From Myxococcales bacterium (lineage in GTDB: Bacteria; Myxococcota_A; Polyangia; Polyangiales; Polyangiaceae), in the NCBI GenBank assembly GCA_016720545.1, contig JADKKK010000035.1:1-64000 (forward strand): 64,000 bases of DNA, given 5' to 3'. Position numbers and translations under genes: made by a program. The notes beneath the pieces were generated by a model that was not told where the DNA came from, ran no database searches, and saw nothing but the letters and a program-made list of their open reading frames with translations. Shown here one piece after another: positions 1 through 8,725 of the stretch. The stretch's first letter is position 1. Each line of letters starts with the position of its first letter.

Positions 1-38
1 TTTACGTGAGGCCGACGAGGATTGTAGCTTCGGCACCG

Positions 39-1238
39 ATGGCAAGTCGGAAGCGTAGAAAGCTCACCACGTTCCAGGTGGTGTGCGCGGCGTTCGCCGT
101 TCTTTTTGGATGTTTTCTCGTCGCGAAGCGCCTGGAGGCCCAGCCGAAGAAGCCCCCTGTCCCCACGGCCGCTGCGGCGCCCAAGGCAGAGGCGGCCGCG
201 CCGGTCCCCGCACCGTCTGCCGCGGCCGACGCCGGGGCGCCGGCGGCCCCCAAGAAAGACGACAGCGGCGGCGGCGACAAGAAGGACGACAAGTCCGAGC
301 TCCCCGCCGAGGACGCGCTGAGCAGCGCCGTCATCCAGCCGAACGGCTCCCTGATGCACACGAAGGGCCCGTTCAAGTCCCCGTTTGCGAACCCCGACTT
401 CGGCGCAGCCGCGGAGGTCAAGGTCGGCCTCCAGATCTCGGCGATCACCTCGTACGACATCAAGGAGGGCATGTTCGACGCCACCTTTTACCTGTCGCTC
501 ACGAGCAAGACGCCGATGCCGGACAAGCTCAACCTGAACTATCCGAACGGCAAGATCGACAACGTCTACGTGATGGCCGATCGCCCCACGTTCAAGCTCT
601 ATCGCGTGAACGGGACGTTCCGGTCCCCCCCCGACCTCCGCAAGTACCCCTTCGACAGCCAGGAGCTCACGATCCAGATCGAGGAGAACTCGAAGGGCAT
701 CGACCAGCTCAAGCTCGTTCCCGACGAAGAGCACACGCGCTTCGCCGCGAACTTCGAGATCGCCGGCTGGGACCTCAAGTACCTCGAGGCGCGCTCGCTC
801 TCGCGCGACATGCCGCCGCGGTTCGACAACGACGATTTGTACTACGGCCGCTACATCTGCCGCATCGGCATCGCGCGGTTCGGCACGAGCGCCATCTTCA
901 GCGTCTATGTGCCCGCGTTCGTCATCGTCATCATCGGCCTCTTGGCGATGTGGGTCACGCCCGACGAGATGGAAGTGCGCTCGAACGGCGGCGCCCCGAT
1001 GCTCGCGGGCGCGGTGCTCTTCCACTTCTCGCTCATCCAGTCGATCCCCGCGACGTCGTACCTCACGCGCGCCGACAAGCTGATGATAGGCGTCTACGTG
1101 TCCCTCCTGATGAACATGATCTCAACGTGGTTCTTCTTCGTCGTCGATGAAGAGCACCACGACAAGGTCTTCCGAATCGCGCGCGTGGTGGTCCCCACGC
1201 TCACGAGCATCCTCATGGCCACGATGTGCGTCATCTGA
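39..1238 (+). CDS. Prokaryotic pentameric ligand-gated ion channel (Cys-loop receptor family)
   Basis: The 399-residue product has the layout of the GLIC/ELIC family. An N-terminal membrane anchor (residues 11-28) is followed by an Ala/Pro/Lys linker (about 35-120) and a beta-rich extracellular domain (about 124-280). That domain carries the family signature YPFDSQ at 203-208, with no flanking cysteines, as in other bacterial members. Four membrane segments follow: M1 about 284-305, M2 313-337, M3 346-369 and M4 378-397. M2 and M3 are joined by a short polar loop. The ATG at 39 is preferred over an in-frame GTG at 6, because it puts a basic stretch just before the anchor. A lipoprotein gene begins 11 bases downstream. 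The ligand cannot be read from the sequence. The long linker between anchor and receptor domain is unusual. Confidence 0.82.
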   Translation: MASRKRRKLTTFQVVCAAFAVLFGCFLVAKRLEAQPKKPPVPTAAAAPKAEAAAPVPAPSAAADAGAPAAPKKDDSGGGDKKDDKSELPAEDALSSAVIQPNGSLMHTKGPFKSPFANPDFGAAAEVKVGLQISAITSYDIKEGMFDATFYLSLTSKTPMPDKLNLNYPNGKIDNVYVMADRPTFKLYRVNGTFRSPPDLRKYPFDSQELTIQIEENSKGIDQLKLVPDEEHTRFAANFEIAGWDLKYLEARSLSRDMPPRFDNDDLYYGRYICRIGIARFGTSAIFSVYVPAFVIVIIGLLAMWVTPDEMEVRSNGGAPMLAGAVLFHFSLIQSIPATSYLTRADKLMIGVYVSLLMNMISTWFFFVVDEEHHDKVFRIARVVVPTLTSILMATMCVI

Positions 1239-1249
1239 CGGGAGCCACC

Positions 1250-1735
1250 ATGAACATCCAGAAGATCGCCATGTTCGGGCTCGTCGCGCTCACCTCGCTG
1301 GGCACCCTCTCTTGCGGCAAGAAGGACGAAAAGTTCGAGAGCAAGGTGAAGCTCATTCGAACGTACGTGAACCGGAAGGACGCCCAAGGCGTGCCGATCG
1401 TCACGGACGCCGAGGTGCAGTACACGGCCTGCCCTGGAGACATTCGCAAGGTTCTCCGCGGTGGGGGCGAGTTCGCCAAGTGCATCGCGGAGAAAAAGCC
1501 GGGAGAGGAGCTCTCCATCAGCATGGTGCATGCCCTGAAGCGCAACGGCCGCTACAGCGCGCGCGTGGTGAACATCGGCGGCTGCGAGCGAAAGCCCGAC
1601 CCCACCGACTCCCGGTCGTACGACAGCTTCCGAGACTGCACCGAGCTGAAGACCGACGGGATCTCCGTCGGCTTCCATTGCGAGGCGGGGTCGACCGAGA
1701 AGCTCGTGAAGGCGTGCCCCTGGTTCGCGCAGTAG
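1250..1735 (+). CDS. Small putative lipoprotein downstream of the ion channel
   Basis: The 161-residue protein starts with a lipoprotein signal peptide ending in a lipobox (TLSCGKK). The mature part is about 140 residues with six further cysteines, spaced in a way that suggests disulfides in the periplasm. I do not recognise the family. The ATG at 1250 follows a purine-rich ribosome site (ggagcc) and lies 11 bases after the channel stop codon, so the two are very likely co-transcribed. Inference only: being secreted and next to a receptor channel, it might bind or present the channel's ligand, or modulate it. The sequence does not prove this. Confidence 0.7.
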   Translation: MNIQKIAMFGLVALTSLGTLSCGKKDEKFESKVKLIRTYVNRKDAQGVPIVTDAEVQYTACPGDIRKVLRGGGEFAKCIAEKKPGEELSISMVHALKRNGRYSARVVNIGGCERKPDPTDSRSYDSFRDCTELKTDGISVGFHCEAGSTEKLVKACPWFAQ

Positions 1736-1755
1736 TCGCGACGCGCTCGAGCTGC

Positions 1756-2778
1756 ATGGGCTCCACGAAGCGCGCTCCGTCGTCGGCTGCCGCGCTGTTC
1801 GTGGTTGGGCTCGTGGCTTGCGGCGGGGCGGCCACGCCGGCGAGCGACGCGGGCGCCGACGCGCCCCTCGCCTCCCTCGACTCCAGCGTCCCCGACGCCG
1901 CGCCCGCGCCCGAGGCCGGGGTCGACGCGGGGCCCGACGCGCGCGACTCCGAGGCCGAGGCCTCGCCCGAGGCCGGGCCGGTCACCTGCGGCGCCGAGAA
2001 GCTCCGCGTGGTCGCGGGGAACCTCGCGGGGGCCGGCGGCACCTACGACGACGCGCGCGGCGTGCGCATCCTCTCGGGCCTACGCCCGGACGTGGCCCTG
2101 CTCCAGGAGGTCCGCTACGGCGACAACTCGGCCACCGCCCAGCGCGCGTTCGTCGACGCCGCCTTCGGGCCCACCTACACCTACATACGCGGGCGCATCA
2201 CGGGCGCCGTCGATATCCCCAACGCGGTGGTGTCGCGATTCCCTATTTTGGACTCGGGCGAGTGGACCGATCCGGCCGTGGCCAACCGCACGTTCGTGTG
2301 GGCGCGGATCGACGTGCCCGGCTCCGCGGATCTCTACGCGATCAGCGTGCACCTCCTCACGACCAACGTGGGGGATCGCGAGCGGCAGGCGCGGGCGCTG
2401 GTCGACCTCGTGGAGCGCCTCCCCGCGGGCACCCACGTCGTGCTCGGCGGGGACCTCAACACGGCGAGCCGCACCGAGTCGACGCTGACGGTGCTCGGGC
2501 AGGTGGTGGTCACGAGCGGGCCCTACCCCGTGGATCAGGCCGGAAATGGGAACACGAACACCCCACGATCGCGGCCCTACGACTGGGTGCTCGCCTCGAA
2601 CGCGCTCGACACGTGCAAGGCCCCGGTCTCGATAGGCGCCGCGTCGTTCTCGGGCGGGCTCGTCTTCGACTCACGGGTCTACTCACCGCTCGTCGACGTC
2701 GCGCCGGTGGAGCCCTCGGACAGCGACTCGCCGCTCCAGCACATGGCGGTCGTGCGCGACTTCACGCTCCCACGCTGA
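1756..2778 (+). CDS. Endonuclease/exonuclease/phosphatase-family lipoprotein
   Basis: The 340-residue product has a lipoprotein signal (LVACGGA) and an Asp/Ala/Pro-rich linker to about residue 75. An endonuclease/exonuclease/phosphatase fold follows. Visible motifs are VVAGNLAG near the domain start, the metal-binding glutamate in ALLQEVRYGD, the catalytic GGDLNTAS, and YDWVLAS. The usual C-terminal SDH is replaced by LQH, though the histidine is kept. It should act outside the inner membrane on phosphodiester or phosphomonoester bonds; the substrate is unknown. The ATG at 1756 is 20 bases after the previous stop, so it probably ends the channel operon. Weakened metal or base chemistry is possible because the last motif is altered. 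Confidence 0.75.
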   Translation: MGSTKRAPSSAAALFVVGLVACGGAATPASDAGADAPLASLDSSVPDAAPAPEAGVDAGPDARDSEAEASPEAGPVTCGAEKLRVVAGNLAGAGGTYDDARGVRILSGLRPDVALLQEVRYGDNSATAQRAFVDAAFGPTYTYIRGRITGAVDIPNAVVSRFPILDSGEWTDPAVANRTFVWARIDVPGSADLYAISVHLLTTNVGDRERQARALVDLVERLPAGTHVVLGGDLNTASRTESTLTVLGQVVVTSGPYPVDQAGNGNTNTPRSRPYDWVLASNALDTCKAPVSIGAASFSGGLVFDSRVYSPLVDVAPVEPSDSDSPLQHMAVVRDFTLPR

Positions 2779-2819
2779 GCCTCGGTCACCCGCGGTCGCA
2801 CCGCGGGGCTCGAGTGGTC

Positions 2820-3053
2820 GGTGCAAATCCTGGTTCGCACGGTCCCGCGCCCGCGGGCTGAAGCCCGGGGCAGGGAGAGCACGGTGGTGGTGCGCGAAGC
2901 CCGCCGCAGCGGCGGGCTCTTTCGGCTCTCGTCGCACCTTCACGGCGAGCCCGCCCCGCGGGCTTTGAGCGGGTTGATCCCTAGATTTCACTGCCCCGGG
3001 CTTCAGCCCGCGGGCAGGTATCTTGCGCTTGGCCCGCAATCTGGATTTGCACC
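2820..3053. repeat. Palindromic intergenic element with nested inverted repeats
   Basis: This 234-bp stretch fills the gene-free gap between 2779 and 3074. Its outer ends are an 11-base inverted repeat (GGTGCAAATCC at 2820-2830, reverse complement at 3043-3053). Inside is a perfect 25-base inverted repeat (2849-2873 against 2991-3015) built on GCCCGCGGGCTGAAGCCCG. Between these arms sit a 10-bp hairpin (2898-2907/2909-2918) and a shorter one (2948-2953/2959-2964). No open frame is convincing. The arrangement fits a non-autonomous mobile palindrome (MITE or REP-like). A highly structured transcript end for the upstream operon is the alternative. Confidence 0.7.
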
Positions 3054-3074
3054 CTCGAGTGGTAGACTCGGGGG

Positions 3075-3929
3075 ATGGTGCAGCACATTCCGGCCGCCTA
3101 CGTGCTCGACCCCGAGGACCCCCGCGCCCCCACGCGCGAGCAGTGGGACGCCATGACGCCGAGAGAGCGCGACCGCGTGGTCGACGCCTTGCCCACCAGC
3201 CTGCCCATCGAGCTTCACCCTCCGGAGGGCGATCTTCACCGCAAGACCAAGCAGGGCGCGCTGGGAACCCTGGACGATTTCTTCCGACGCGCGGGGCGTC
3301 GCATCTACCTCTCGTCCGAGCTCGCCGTGTTCTATCCGGGCGAGCGGAGCTTCGTCCCCGATCTTCTCGCCGTGCTCGACGTCGACCCCCACGACCGCAT
3401 GCGGTGGGTGGTGTCCAAAGAAGAGCGCGGGCTCGACTTCGTGCTCGAGGTCATCGTCGCCGGTCGCGCCAGCAAAGATCTCGAGCACAACGTCGAGCGT
3501 TACGCGCGCCTCGGGATCGCCGAGTACTTCGTCTTCGATCGCCCGAGCTGCCGCTTGCACGGGCACACGCTCGGTCCGGGTCGTCCGGACGCGTACCGGC
3601 GTGTCGTCCCGCAGGCGGGCCGGTACGAGTCGAAGGTGCTCGGGCTCGATCTCGTGCTCGACGGCGACAAGCTCCGCTTCTTCGCGGGCAACGCCGCGCT
3701 GGAGGACACGGACGAGGTCATCGCGCGGCTGGGCGGAATGCTCGACAAGGTGCTCGCCCGCGAGGAAGACGCGCTCGCCCGCGCAGAGGCCGAGCGGCGC
3801 CGCGCAGAGCAAGAAGCCTCCCGCGCAGAGCAAGAAGCCTCCCGCGCAGAGGCGGCGGAGGCGCGGGCGCAGGAAGCGAAGCGCTTGCTCGACGAGGCCT
3901 TGGCGGAGCTCGCGCGACTCAAGCGATGA
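3075..3929 (+). CDS. Uma2-family putative endonuclease with C-terminal coiled coil
   Basis: The 284-residue protein matches the Uma2/DUF820 restriction-endonuclease-like family. The putative PD-(D/E)XK centre is visible as a buried Asp in FVPDLLAVLD (about residue 95) and the strand FVLEVIV (about 120), followed by a Lys in the RASKDLEHNVERYARLGI segment typical of the family. IAEYFVFD and a GLDLVLDG segment complete the core. From about residue 225 the protein becomes a long charged coiled coil with near-identical RAEQEAS heptads. Family members are abundant in cyanobacteria and some myxobacteria, and their biological role is unsettled. Here the gene begins 22 bases after the palindromic element. 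Confidence 0.82.
   Translation: MVQHIPAAYVLDPEDPRAPTREQWDAMTPRERDRVVDALPTSLPIELHPPEGDLHRKTKQGALGTLDDFFRRAGRRIYLSSELAVFYPGERSFVPDLLAVLDVDPHDRMRWVVSKEERGLDFVLEVIVAGRASKDLEHNVERYARLGIAEYFVFDRPSCRLHGHTLGPGRPDAYRRVVPQAGRYESKVLGLDLVLDGDKLRFFAGNAALEDTDEVIARLGGMLDKVLAREEDALARAEAERRRAEQEASRAEQEASRAEAAEARAQEAKRLLDEALAELARLKR
3801..3851 (+). repeat. 21-bp tandem repeat inside the Uma2 coiled coil
   Basis: Two identical 21-base units (3801-3821 and 3822-3842) and the first nine bases of a third encode successive RAEQEAS heptads. The exact identity at nucleotide level points to recent expansion by slippage. The unit length keeps the coiled-coil register. Confidence 0.85.
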
Positions 3930-3932
3930 GCC

Positions 3933-3951
3933 CGCGAGGTGATGCCTCGCG
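3933..3951. terminator. Hairpin between convergent genes
   Basis: A 7-bp stem (CGCGAGG/CCTCGCG) with a 5-base loop begins four bases after the Uma2 stop codon and lies between convergent genes. There is no T-tract, so it could be a weak bidirectional terminator or just a chance hairpin in GC-rich DNA. Confidence 0.4.
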
Positions 3952-3972
3952 TCGGCGCTCGTCAGCTCGCGC

Positions 3973-5301
3973 TCAGGTCGCGTTGACCTTCGCGGGCTCG
4001 CCCTTCGTGGGTCCGGCCTTGGGGAGCTCCGCGGCCGTTCGCGGCCCACCTGACGAGGCGCGCAGCGCGCCGATCATCGCGAGCATCGCCATCAGCGCGA
4101 TGGGGAGGAGCACCTGCGGGATGACCCCGACGACCTCGAGCAGCATGAGCAGCGCGAGCAGCGCGATGCGCCCACGCGTGTAGAGTACACGGACACGCGG
4201 GGTGAGCCAGCCGAGCGCGAGATCCGTGGGGAGGAGCGCGAGGAGCACCCAGTTTTTGTGGGTCTCCACGTACGCGCACGTGAGCGCGACCAGATCGATC
4301 GTGAGCGCCAGCCCGCCGAGAAAGACCCCGATCGCCTTCAGCGTGAGGCCGAGCGCCTTGCCCGACGGGTCTCGTCGGGAGAGCCCCGCGGCGCCCCACA
4401 AGAGCAAGCCGAGCAAGACGAAGAGCACCCGGCCCGCGGCGACGCTCCTGTCGAGGCGATACTCGACGCGCTCGTGGACGGTCACGGGCTTCACCCCGAA
4501 GCGGTCGGCGACCGCGTCGCGCAGCTTGAAGGGGAGCATCTGGGCCTCCCACGTGGAGGGATAGCGCTCGTTCGCGACGCCGGACGTGAGCTCCACGGCG
4601 GCGAGCTCGAGCGGGTGGCCCGCGAGGCCCTGCTGCATGAGCTCACGCAGCGTGGCGTCTTTGGTCGCGGTCGCGTCTCTCCGGAGGTGATCCCCGCTGG
4701 CGTCGTTCAGCACATCGCGGACCCGGGTCGCGCAGTTGGCGGTGGCCGGGTGGTAGGCGTAGGCGTCGCCACGCGCGGCGCTGCCCTCGACCGCCTCGAT
4801 GAGCCGCTTCGCCTCCTCGGGGCTGAGCGGGAGGCGCTGCCTCTCGATGGTGCGATCTTGCCCGCGGAAGGTGTCGAGGACGACCTGCAGCGGGATCTTC
4901 GCCGTGATGAAGATCGGCTTCCCTCGATACGAGTGCCAGAACATCCCGTCGGCGACGTCGGCGCGAGGAACGCCGAAGTCGTAGCAGTCGCCGACGACGT
5001 CCTTGGCGAGCCTCGCCGACTTCTCATTGGCGCCCGGCACCACCGTCGCCGCGTCCATGACGCAGAGCAGGCTGTGGCCGTAGCGGGCGTACAGATAAGG
5101 CCCTTCACCGATCGTATAGAGCTCGACGATCCGCTCGCCGGCCGCCCGCGCCGTGCCGGCTCCGAGGCCAAGCGTCAGGGTAAGCGTGAACGCGGCCACG
5201 ACGAGACGGACGAGACGGAAAGGAGCGAGGCGCCGGAGGACGTCTGCCGGCCGCCGACCACGTCCGCGTGACGAGACGACCCATGCGAAGTGCCGAATCA
5301 T
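3973..5301 (-). CDS. Lnb/DUF4105-like membrane protein
   Basis: The 442-residue protein has a signal segment (about 30-54), a periplasmic domain of the DUF4105/Lnb N-terminal type, and four to five hydrophobic helices in its C-terminal third. His76 in ARYGHSLL and Cys190 in ANCATRVRDVL are in the places expected for the papain-like His and Cys of this family. Some family members have been linked to N-acylation of lipoproteins; whether this one does that is inference. It starts 50 bases after secF and is probably the last gene of the yajC-secD-secF operon. The ATG at 5301 is chosen because longer starts only read secF in the wrong frame. The tail is Lys/Pro/Gly rich. Confidence 0.72.
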   Translation of the reverse strand: MIRHFAWVVSSRGRGRRPADVLRRLAPFRLVRLVVAAFTLTLTLGLGAGTARAAGERIVELYTIGEGPYLYARYGHSLLCVMDAATVVPGANEKSARLAKDVVGDCYDFGVPRADVADGMFWHSYRGKPIFITAKIPLQVVLDTFRGQDRTIERQRLPLSPEEAKRLIEAVEGSAARGDAYAYHPATANCATRVRDVLNDASGDHLRRDATATKDATLRELMQQGLAGHPLELAAVELTSGVANERYPSTWEAQMLPFKLRDAVADRFGVKPVTVHERVEYRLDRSVAAGRVLFVLLGLLLWGAAGLSRRDPSGKALGLTLKAIGVFLGGLALTIDLVALTCAYVETHKNWVLLALLPTDLALGWLTPRVRVLYTRGRIALLALLMLLEVVGVIPQVLLPIALMAMLAMIGALRASSGGPRTAAELPKAGPTKGEPAKVNAT

Positions 5302-5351
5302 GCGCCCACACCCTTTGTCGGCTTCACCCGCGTGGGGAGAGCGTCCGACCG

Positions 5352-6596
5352 CTACGCTCGAGCGGGCTTCGCCCCCGCGACGCCCTTGGCTCCCTTTGCG
5401 CCGCCGCCCCGCGCCTTCATCTTGCGGTCGATCCACTCGGTGAGCGGCGCGGCCACGTAGATGCTGGAGTAGGTGCCGGCGATGATGCCGATGACCATCG
5501 CGAGCGCGAAGTCCTTGATGACGCCGGTGCCCCAGATGAAGAACGCGAGCACGCTCAGCATGGTGGCGCCCGAGGTCAAGATGGTGCGCGACAGGGTCTC
5601 GGAGACCGACAGGTTGATGACCTGCGCGAACGTCTTGCCGCGGTGCTTGCCGAGGTTCTCGCGGATGCGGTCGTACACGACGACCGTGTCGTTCATTGAA
5701 TAGCCGACGATCGTGAGCACCGCGGCGACCGTGGAGAGCGTGACCTCCTTGCGGAGGACCACGAAGACACCGATGACGACGACCGCGTCGTGGACACACG
5801 CGATGACGACGCCCGGCGCAAACCGCAGGTCGAAGCGGAAGGCGAGATAGACCATGATGGCCACGATCGCCAGGGCGACCGCGTTTCGAGCGCTGTCGCG
5901 GAGCTGCTTGCCGGCCTTGGGGCCGACCCACTCCACGCGGAGCGAGTGGTCGGGCACCATGTCCGCGCCGAGCTCCTTCGTGAGCGCGTCGAGGAGCTGA
6001 TCGCCGCGCGACTGGAGCTGCACCTCGACGCGGTGGTCGCGCGCGCTGATGACCTGAGGCGCCGAGCCCTTTCGAAGGACCACGGCGGGGACCTTGCCGA
6101 ACTGCTCGGCGATCTTCTTCGTGTCCGGTTCGGCGTCGTACCGGATGGTGATCTTGTCGCCGCCTTGGCTGAACTTCACCTCGGTGGCGCGAGCGTTCGC
6201 CGGACAGGCCTTCTCGTCGCCGCCGGGCGCGGAGCCGTCCACCGTGTAGCAGAGCGCCTTGCGGACGTCGTCCTTCATGGCGTCGTTGATGGCGCTGACC
6301 TCTTGAACGCGAATGAGGAAGTGGCGATCGGGGTTCGGCTCGGCGTTGACCTTGACGACGTCGGGCTCGGAGAACTGCTTGCTCGCCACCACGGCCTCGC
6401 GAATGCGGCCTTGGTCGATGGGCTGCTTGAACGCGACCTCGATCTCGGTGCCGCCGCGGAAGTCGGTGCCGTAGTTCGGCCCGGGCACGATCATGAGGAC
6501 GATGGAGGCCGCCATCAGCGTGAAGCTGAGGGGGATCCAGAAGCGCCACGCGAGGCGCATGAAATCGAAGGTGCGACCTGGCTTGAAGAACTCCAT
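5352..6596 (-). CDS. secF: Protein translocase subunit SecF
   Basis: This 414-residue protein is a six-helix RND-type accessory subunit of the Sec translocon that, with SecD, uses the proton gradient to help pull proteins across the inner membrane. The first helix is followed by the SecF signature TDFRGGTEIEVAF. The C-terminal half carries the paired helices around VALAIVAIMVYLAFRF and the conserved GYSMNDTVVVYDRIREN segment. The ATG at 6596 is separated from the secD stop by a single base, indicating tight translational coupling. A start at 6614 would overlap secD. The tail ends in a basic Lys/Ala/Gly-rich stretch. Confidence 0.96.
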   Translation of the reverse strand: MEFFKPGRTFDFMRLAWRFWIPLSFTLMAASIVLMIVPGPNYGTDFRGGTEIEVAFKQPIDQGRIREAVVASKQFSEPDVVKVNAEPNPDRHFLIRVQEVSAINDAMKDDVRKALCYTVDGSAPGGDEKACPANARATEVKFSQGGDKITIRYDAEPDTKKIAEQFGKVPAVVLRKGSAPQVISARDHRVEVQLQSRGDQLLDALTKELGADMVPDHSLRVEWVGPKAGKQLRDSARNAVALAIVAIMVYLAFRFDLRFAPGVVIACVHDAVVVIGVFVVLRKEVTLSTVAAVLTIVGYSMNDTVVVYDRIRENLGKHRGKTFAQVINLSVSETLSRTILTSGATMLSVLAFFIWGTGVIKDFALAMVIGIIAGTYSSIYVAAPLTEWIDRKMKARGGGAKGAKGVAGAKPARA

Positions 6597-6597
6597 C

Positions 6598-8604
6598 TCA
6601 GAACTCCGCGCCAACGCTAAGCTTGTTGGTCTTTCCGCGCGCCCACCAGTCGAACACGATGCGCGTGCAGAAGACGCCCGTGAAGAGGCTCGCGATGATG
6701 CCGATGATGAGGGTCACCGCGAAGCCCTTGACCGGACCTGTGCCGGTCTGCGCGAGGATGAGGCCCGTGATGAAGATGGTGACGTGGCCGTCCACGATGG
6801 ACGAGAAGGCCTTGTCGTACCCCGCCTCGATGGCCGCCCGCACGCTCCGGCCGGCGCGCAGCTCCTCGCGGATGCGCTCGTTGATGAGCACGTTCGCGTC
6901 GACCGCCATGCCGATCGTGAGCGCGAGGCCCGCGATGCCGGGCAGGGTCATGGTGCCGCTGAAGGAGGCCAGGATGGCCATCTGCAGCATGAGGTTGAAG
7001 AGCACCGCCGCGTCGGCGATGAGCCCGGCCTTGCGGTAGTAGAGCACCATGAAGAGGAGCACGAGGGACGAGCCCACGACCGCGCCCGTGGCGCCCTTCT
7101 GGATGGCGTCCTCGCCGAGCGTGGGGCCGATGCGCGAGTCGTTCGACTTGGCGATGGGCGCCGGGAGCGCGCCGGAGCGCAGCACCATCTCGAGCTTCTT
7201 CGCGTCCGCGAGCTGACGCTCGGGATCGCCGGAGCCGAGCGTGATGCTCGCGCGGCCTCCGCCGATCTTCGCCTTGATGACCGGCGACGAGTTCACGACG
7301 TCGTCGAGGATGATGGCGAAGCGGCGCTGCACGTTGGCGCCGGTGATCTCCTCGAAGCGATCGGCGCCCGCGGGGCTGAAGGTGATCGAGACGTAGAAGC
7401 CGCCGAAGGTCGACTGCGTGTCGCGCGCGACCGTCGCGTCGGTGATGTAGTCGCCCGTGACCTCGGCGCGGCCGTAGAGATAGACCGTGCGCCAGCCCTC
7501 TTCGGTGGTCTTGCCCGACTCTTGATCGTAGGTGGTGAGCTGCTCGAAGCCGATGACGTGGTCGTCGGGGACCGTGAGGGTCTTGGTCCAGCCCTTGAAG
7601 CGCTCGAGGCACTTCTGCATGGTCTCGTTGTCGCGCTTCATCATGCGCGCGAAGTGCGACTTGACGCGCTTGCCGGGGCCCGCGGGGGCCTCCTCCCAGC
7701 GGATGTCGAGGTTCTCGCCCTCGGGCAGATCGGTGTCCTTGATCTTGCCGAAGTAGTCGGCCTCGTCGTCGAGGATCTTGAACTCGAGGCGCGCGGTCTT
7801 GCTGATGATCTCCTTGATTTCGTCGAAGGCCTTCTCGTCCTTGCCGGCGACCTCGATGATGATGTCCTCGTCGCGCGTGGTGACGCCCGCCTCCTTGAGG
7901 CCGAGCCCGTCGACGCGGCGGTTGACGGTCTCCTTCGCCTGGGTGACCGCGCGGTCGCGGATGCGGGACTCTTCCTCGGGGCGGATCTTGAACGTGAACA
8001 CGTTCGGGCCGCTCTTCAGCATGCTGAGCTCGGTCGCGAACTTCTTCGTGAAGCGCTCGTCGACCTTCGACGTGTCGGCCGGGTCGGCGAACTCGAGGCG
8101 CAGGGTGTTCGCCTCGACCAGCGCGATCTTCACCTTCTCGCCGAGCTTCTTGTACTCGTCGCGGGTCACGCGGCCTTCGCCCGAGTGGATCTGGAAGGCG
8201 ACGGCGAGCTCCTGGCGCATTTCGTCGGCGAAGCGGTCGCGCTTGTCGCGGATGGCCTCCTCGACCTCGACGGTGTACACGAGCCGCATACCGCCTTGAA
8301 GGTCAAGCCCCTTGACCATGGCGAACTTGATGTGATCGCGCACGTACGCGGGCGCCTTGACCTTGCCGCCGCTCATCGACTCGATCGTGGGCAAGAGCAC
8401 CACGGTGGCCCCGAGGAACACCGTGAAGACGAAGCCGGCCTTGAACCGCCACCCGCTGTCCATGACGGGGAGCATGGTGAAGAGGGCCCACGCCGCGATG
8501 AGCGCCGCGGTCACCACGCCCCAGAACGCGTCCTCGCGGTAGAAGAAATAGCCCGCCGCGGCGCAGCCGAGGACGAGGAGAAGGGCGTTTCTGTTCTGGG
8601 TCAT
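6598..8604 (-). CDS. secD: Protein translocase subunit SecD
   Basis: The 668-residue product is the large RND-type partner of SecF. The periplasmic P1 domain opens with GLDLQGGMRLVYTV. The C-terminal membrane domain includes MAVDANVLINERIREEL and the GFAVTLIIGIIASLFTGVF helix. The protein has three N-terminal hydrophobic segments (about 8-22, 28-48, 55-74) where a typical SecD has one, so it carries roughly 50 extra residues with two additional helices before the canonical first helix. The P1 domain also has an insertion of charged, helical sequence. The ATG at 8604 follows a gaggaa ribosome site. yajC lies upstream in the same orientation. Confidence 0.96.
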   Translation of the reverse strand: MTQNRNALLLVLGCAAAGYFFYREDAFWGVVTAALIAAWALFTMLPVMDSGWRFKAGFVFTVFLGATVVLLPTIESMSGGKVKAPAYVRDHIKFAMVKGLDLQGGMRLVYTVEVEEAIRDKRDRFADEMRQELAVAFQIHSGEGRVTRDEYKKLGEKVKIALVEANTLRLEFADPADTSKVDERFTKKFATELSMLKSGPNVFTFKIRPEEESRIRDRAVTQAKETVNRRVDGLGLKEAGVTTRDEDIIIEVAGKDEKAFDEIKEIISKTARLEFKILDDEADYFGKIKDTDLPEGENLDIRWEEAPAGPGKRVKSHFARMMKRDNETMQKCLERFKGWTKTLTVPDDHVIGFEQLTTYDQESGKTTEEGWRTVYLYGRAEVTGDYITDATVARDTQSTFGGFYVSITFSPAGADRFEEITGANVQRRFAIILDDVVNSSPVIKAKIGGGRASITLGSGDPERQLADAKKLEMVLRSGALPAPIAKSNDSRIGPTLGEDAIQKGATGAVVGSSLVLLFMVLYYRKAGLIADAAVLFNLMLQMAILASFSGTMTLPGIAGLALTIGMAVDANVLINERIREELRAGRSVRAAIEAGYDKAFSSIVDGHVTIFITGLILAQTGTGPVKGFAVTLIIGIIASLFTGVFCTRIVFDWWARGKTNKLSVGAEF

Positions 8605-8725
8605 CGTCGGGCGTTCCTCGAGCGAACGTGGCAGCTGCAGCGAGCGGATAAGCAGGGGGTACGCGGGCGCGCGACTCGGCACCTTGAAGCGGCGCCCGGC
8701 GCGTCAGCGGGGCGAGGTCACGGGG

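Noticed and set aside
1147..1755. Upstream extension of the nuclease/phosphatase lipoprotein frame
   Set aside because: It reads through the channel and small-lipoprotein genes in the wrong frame; a signal peptide starts cleanly at 1756.
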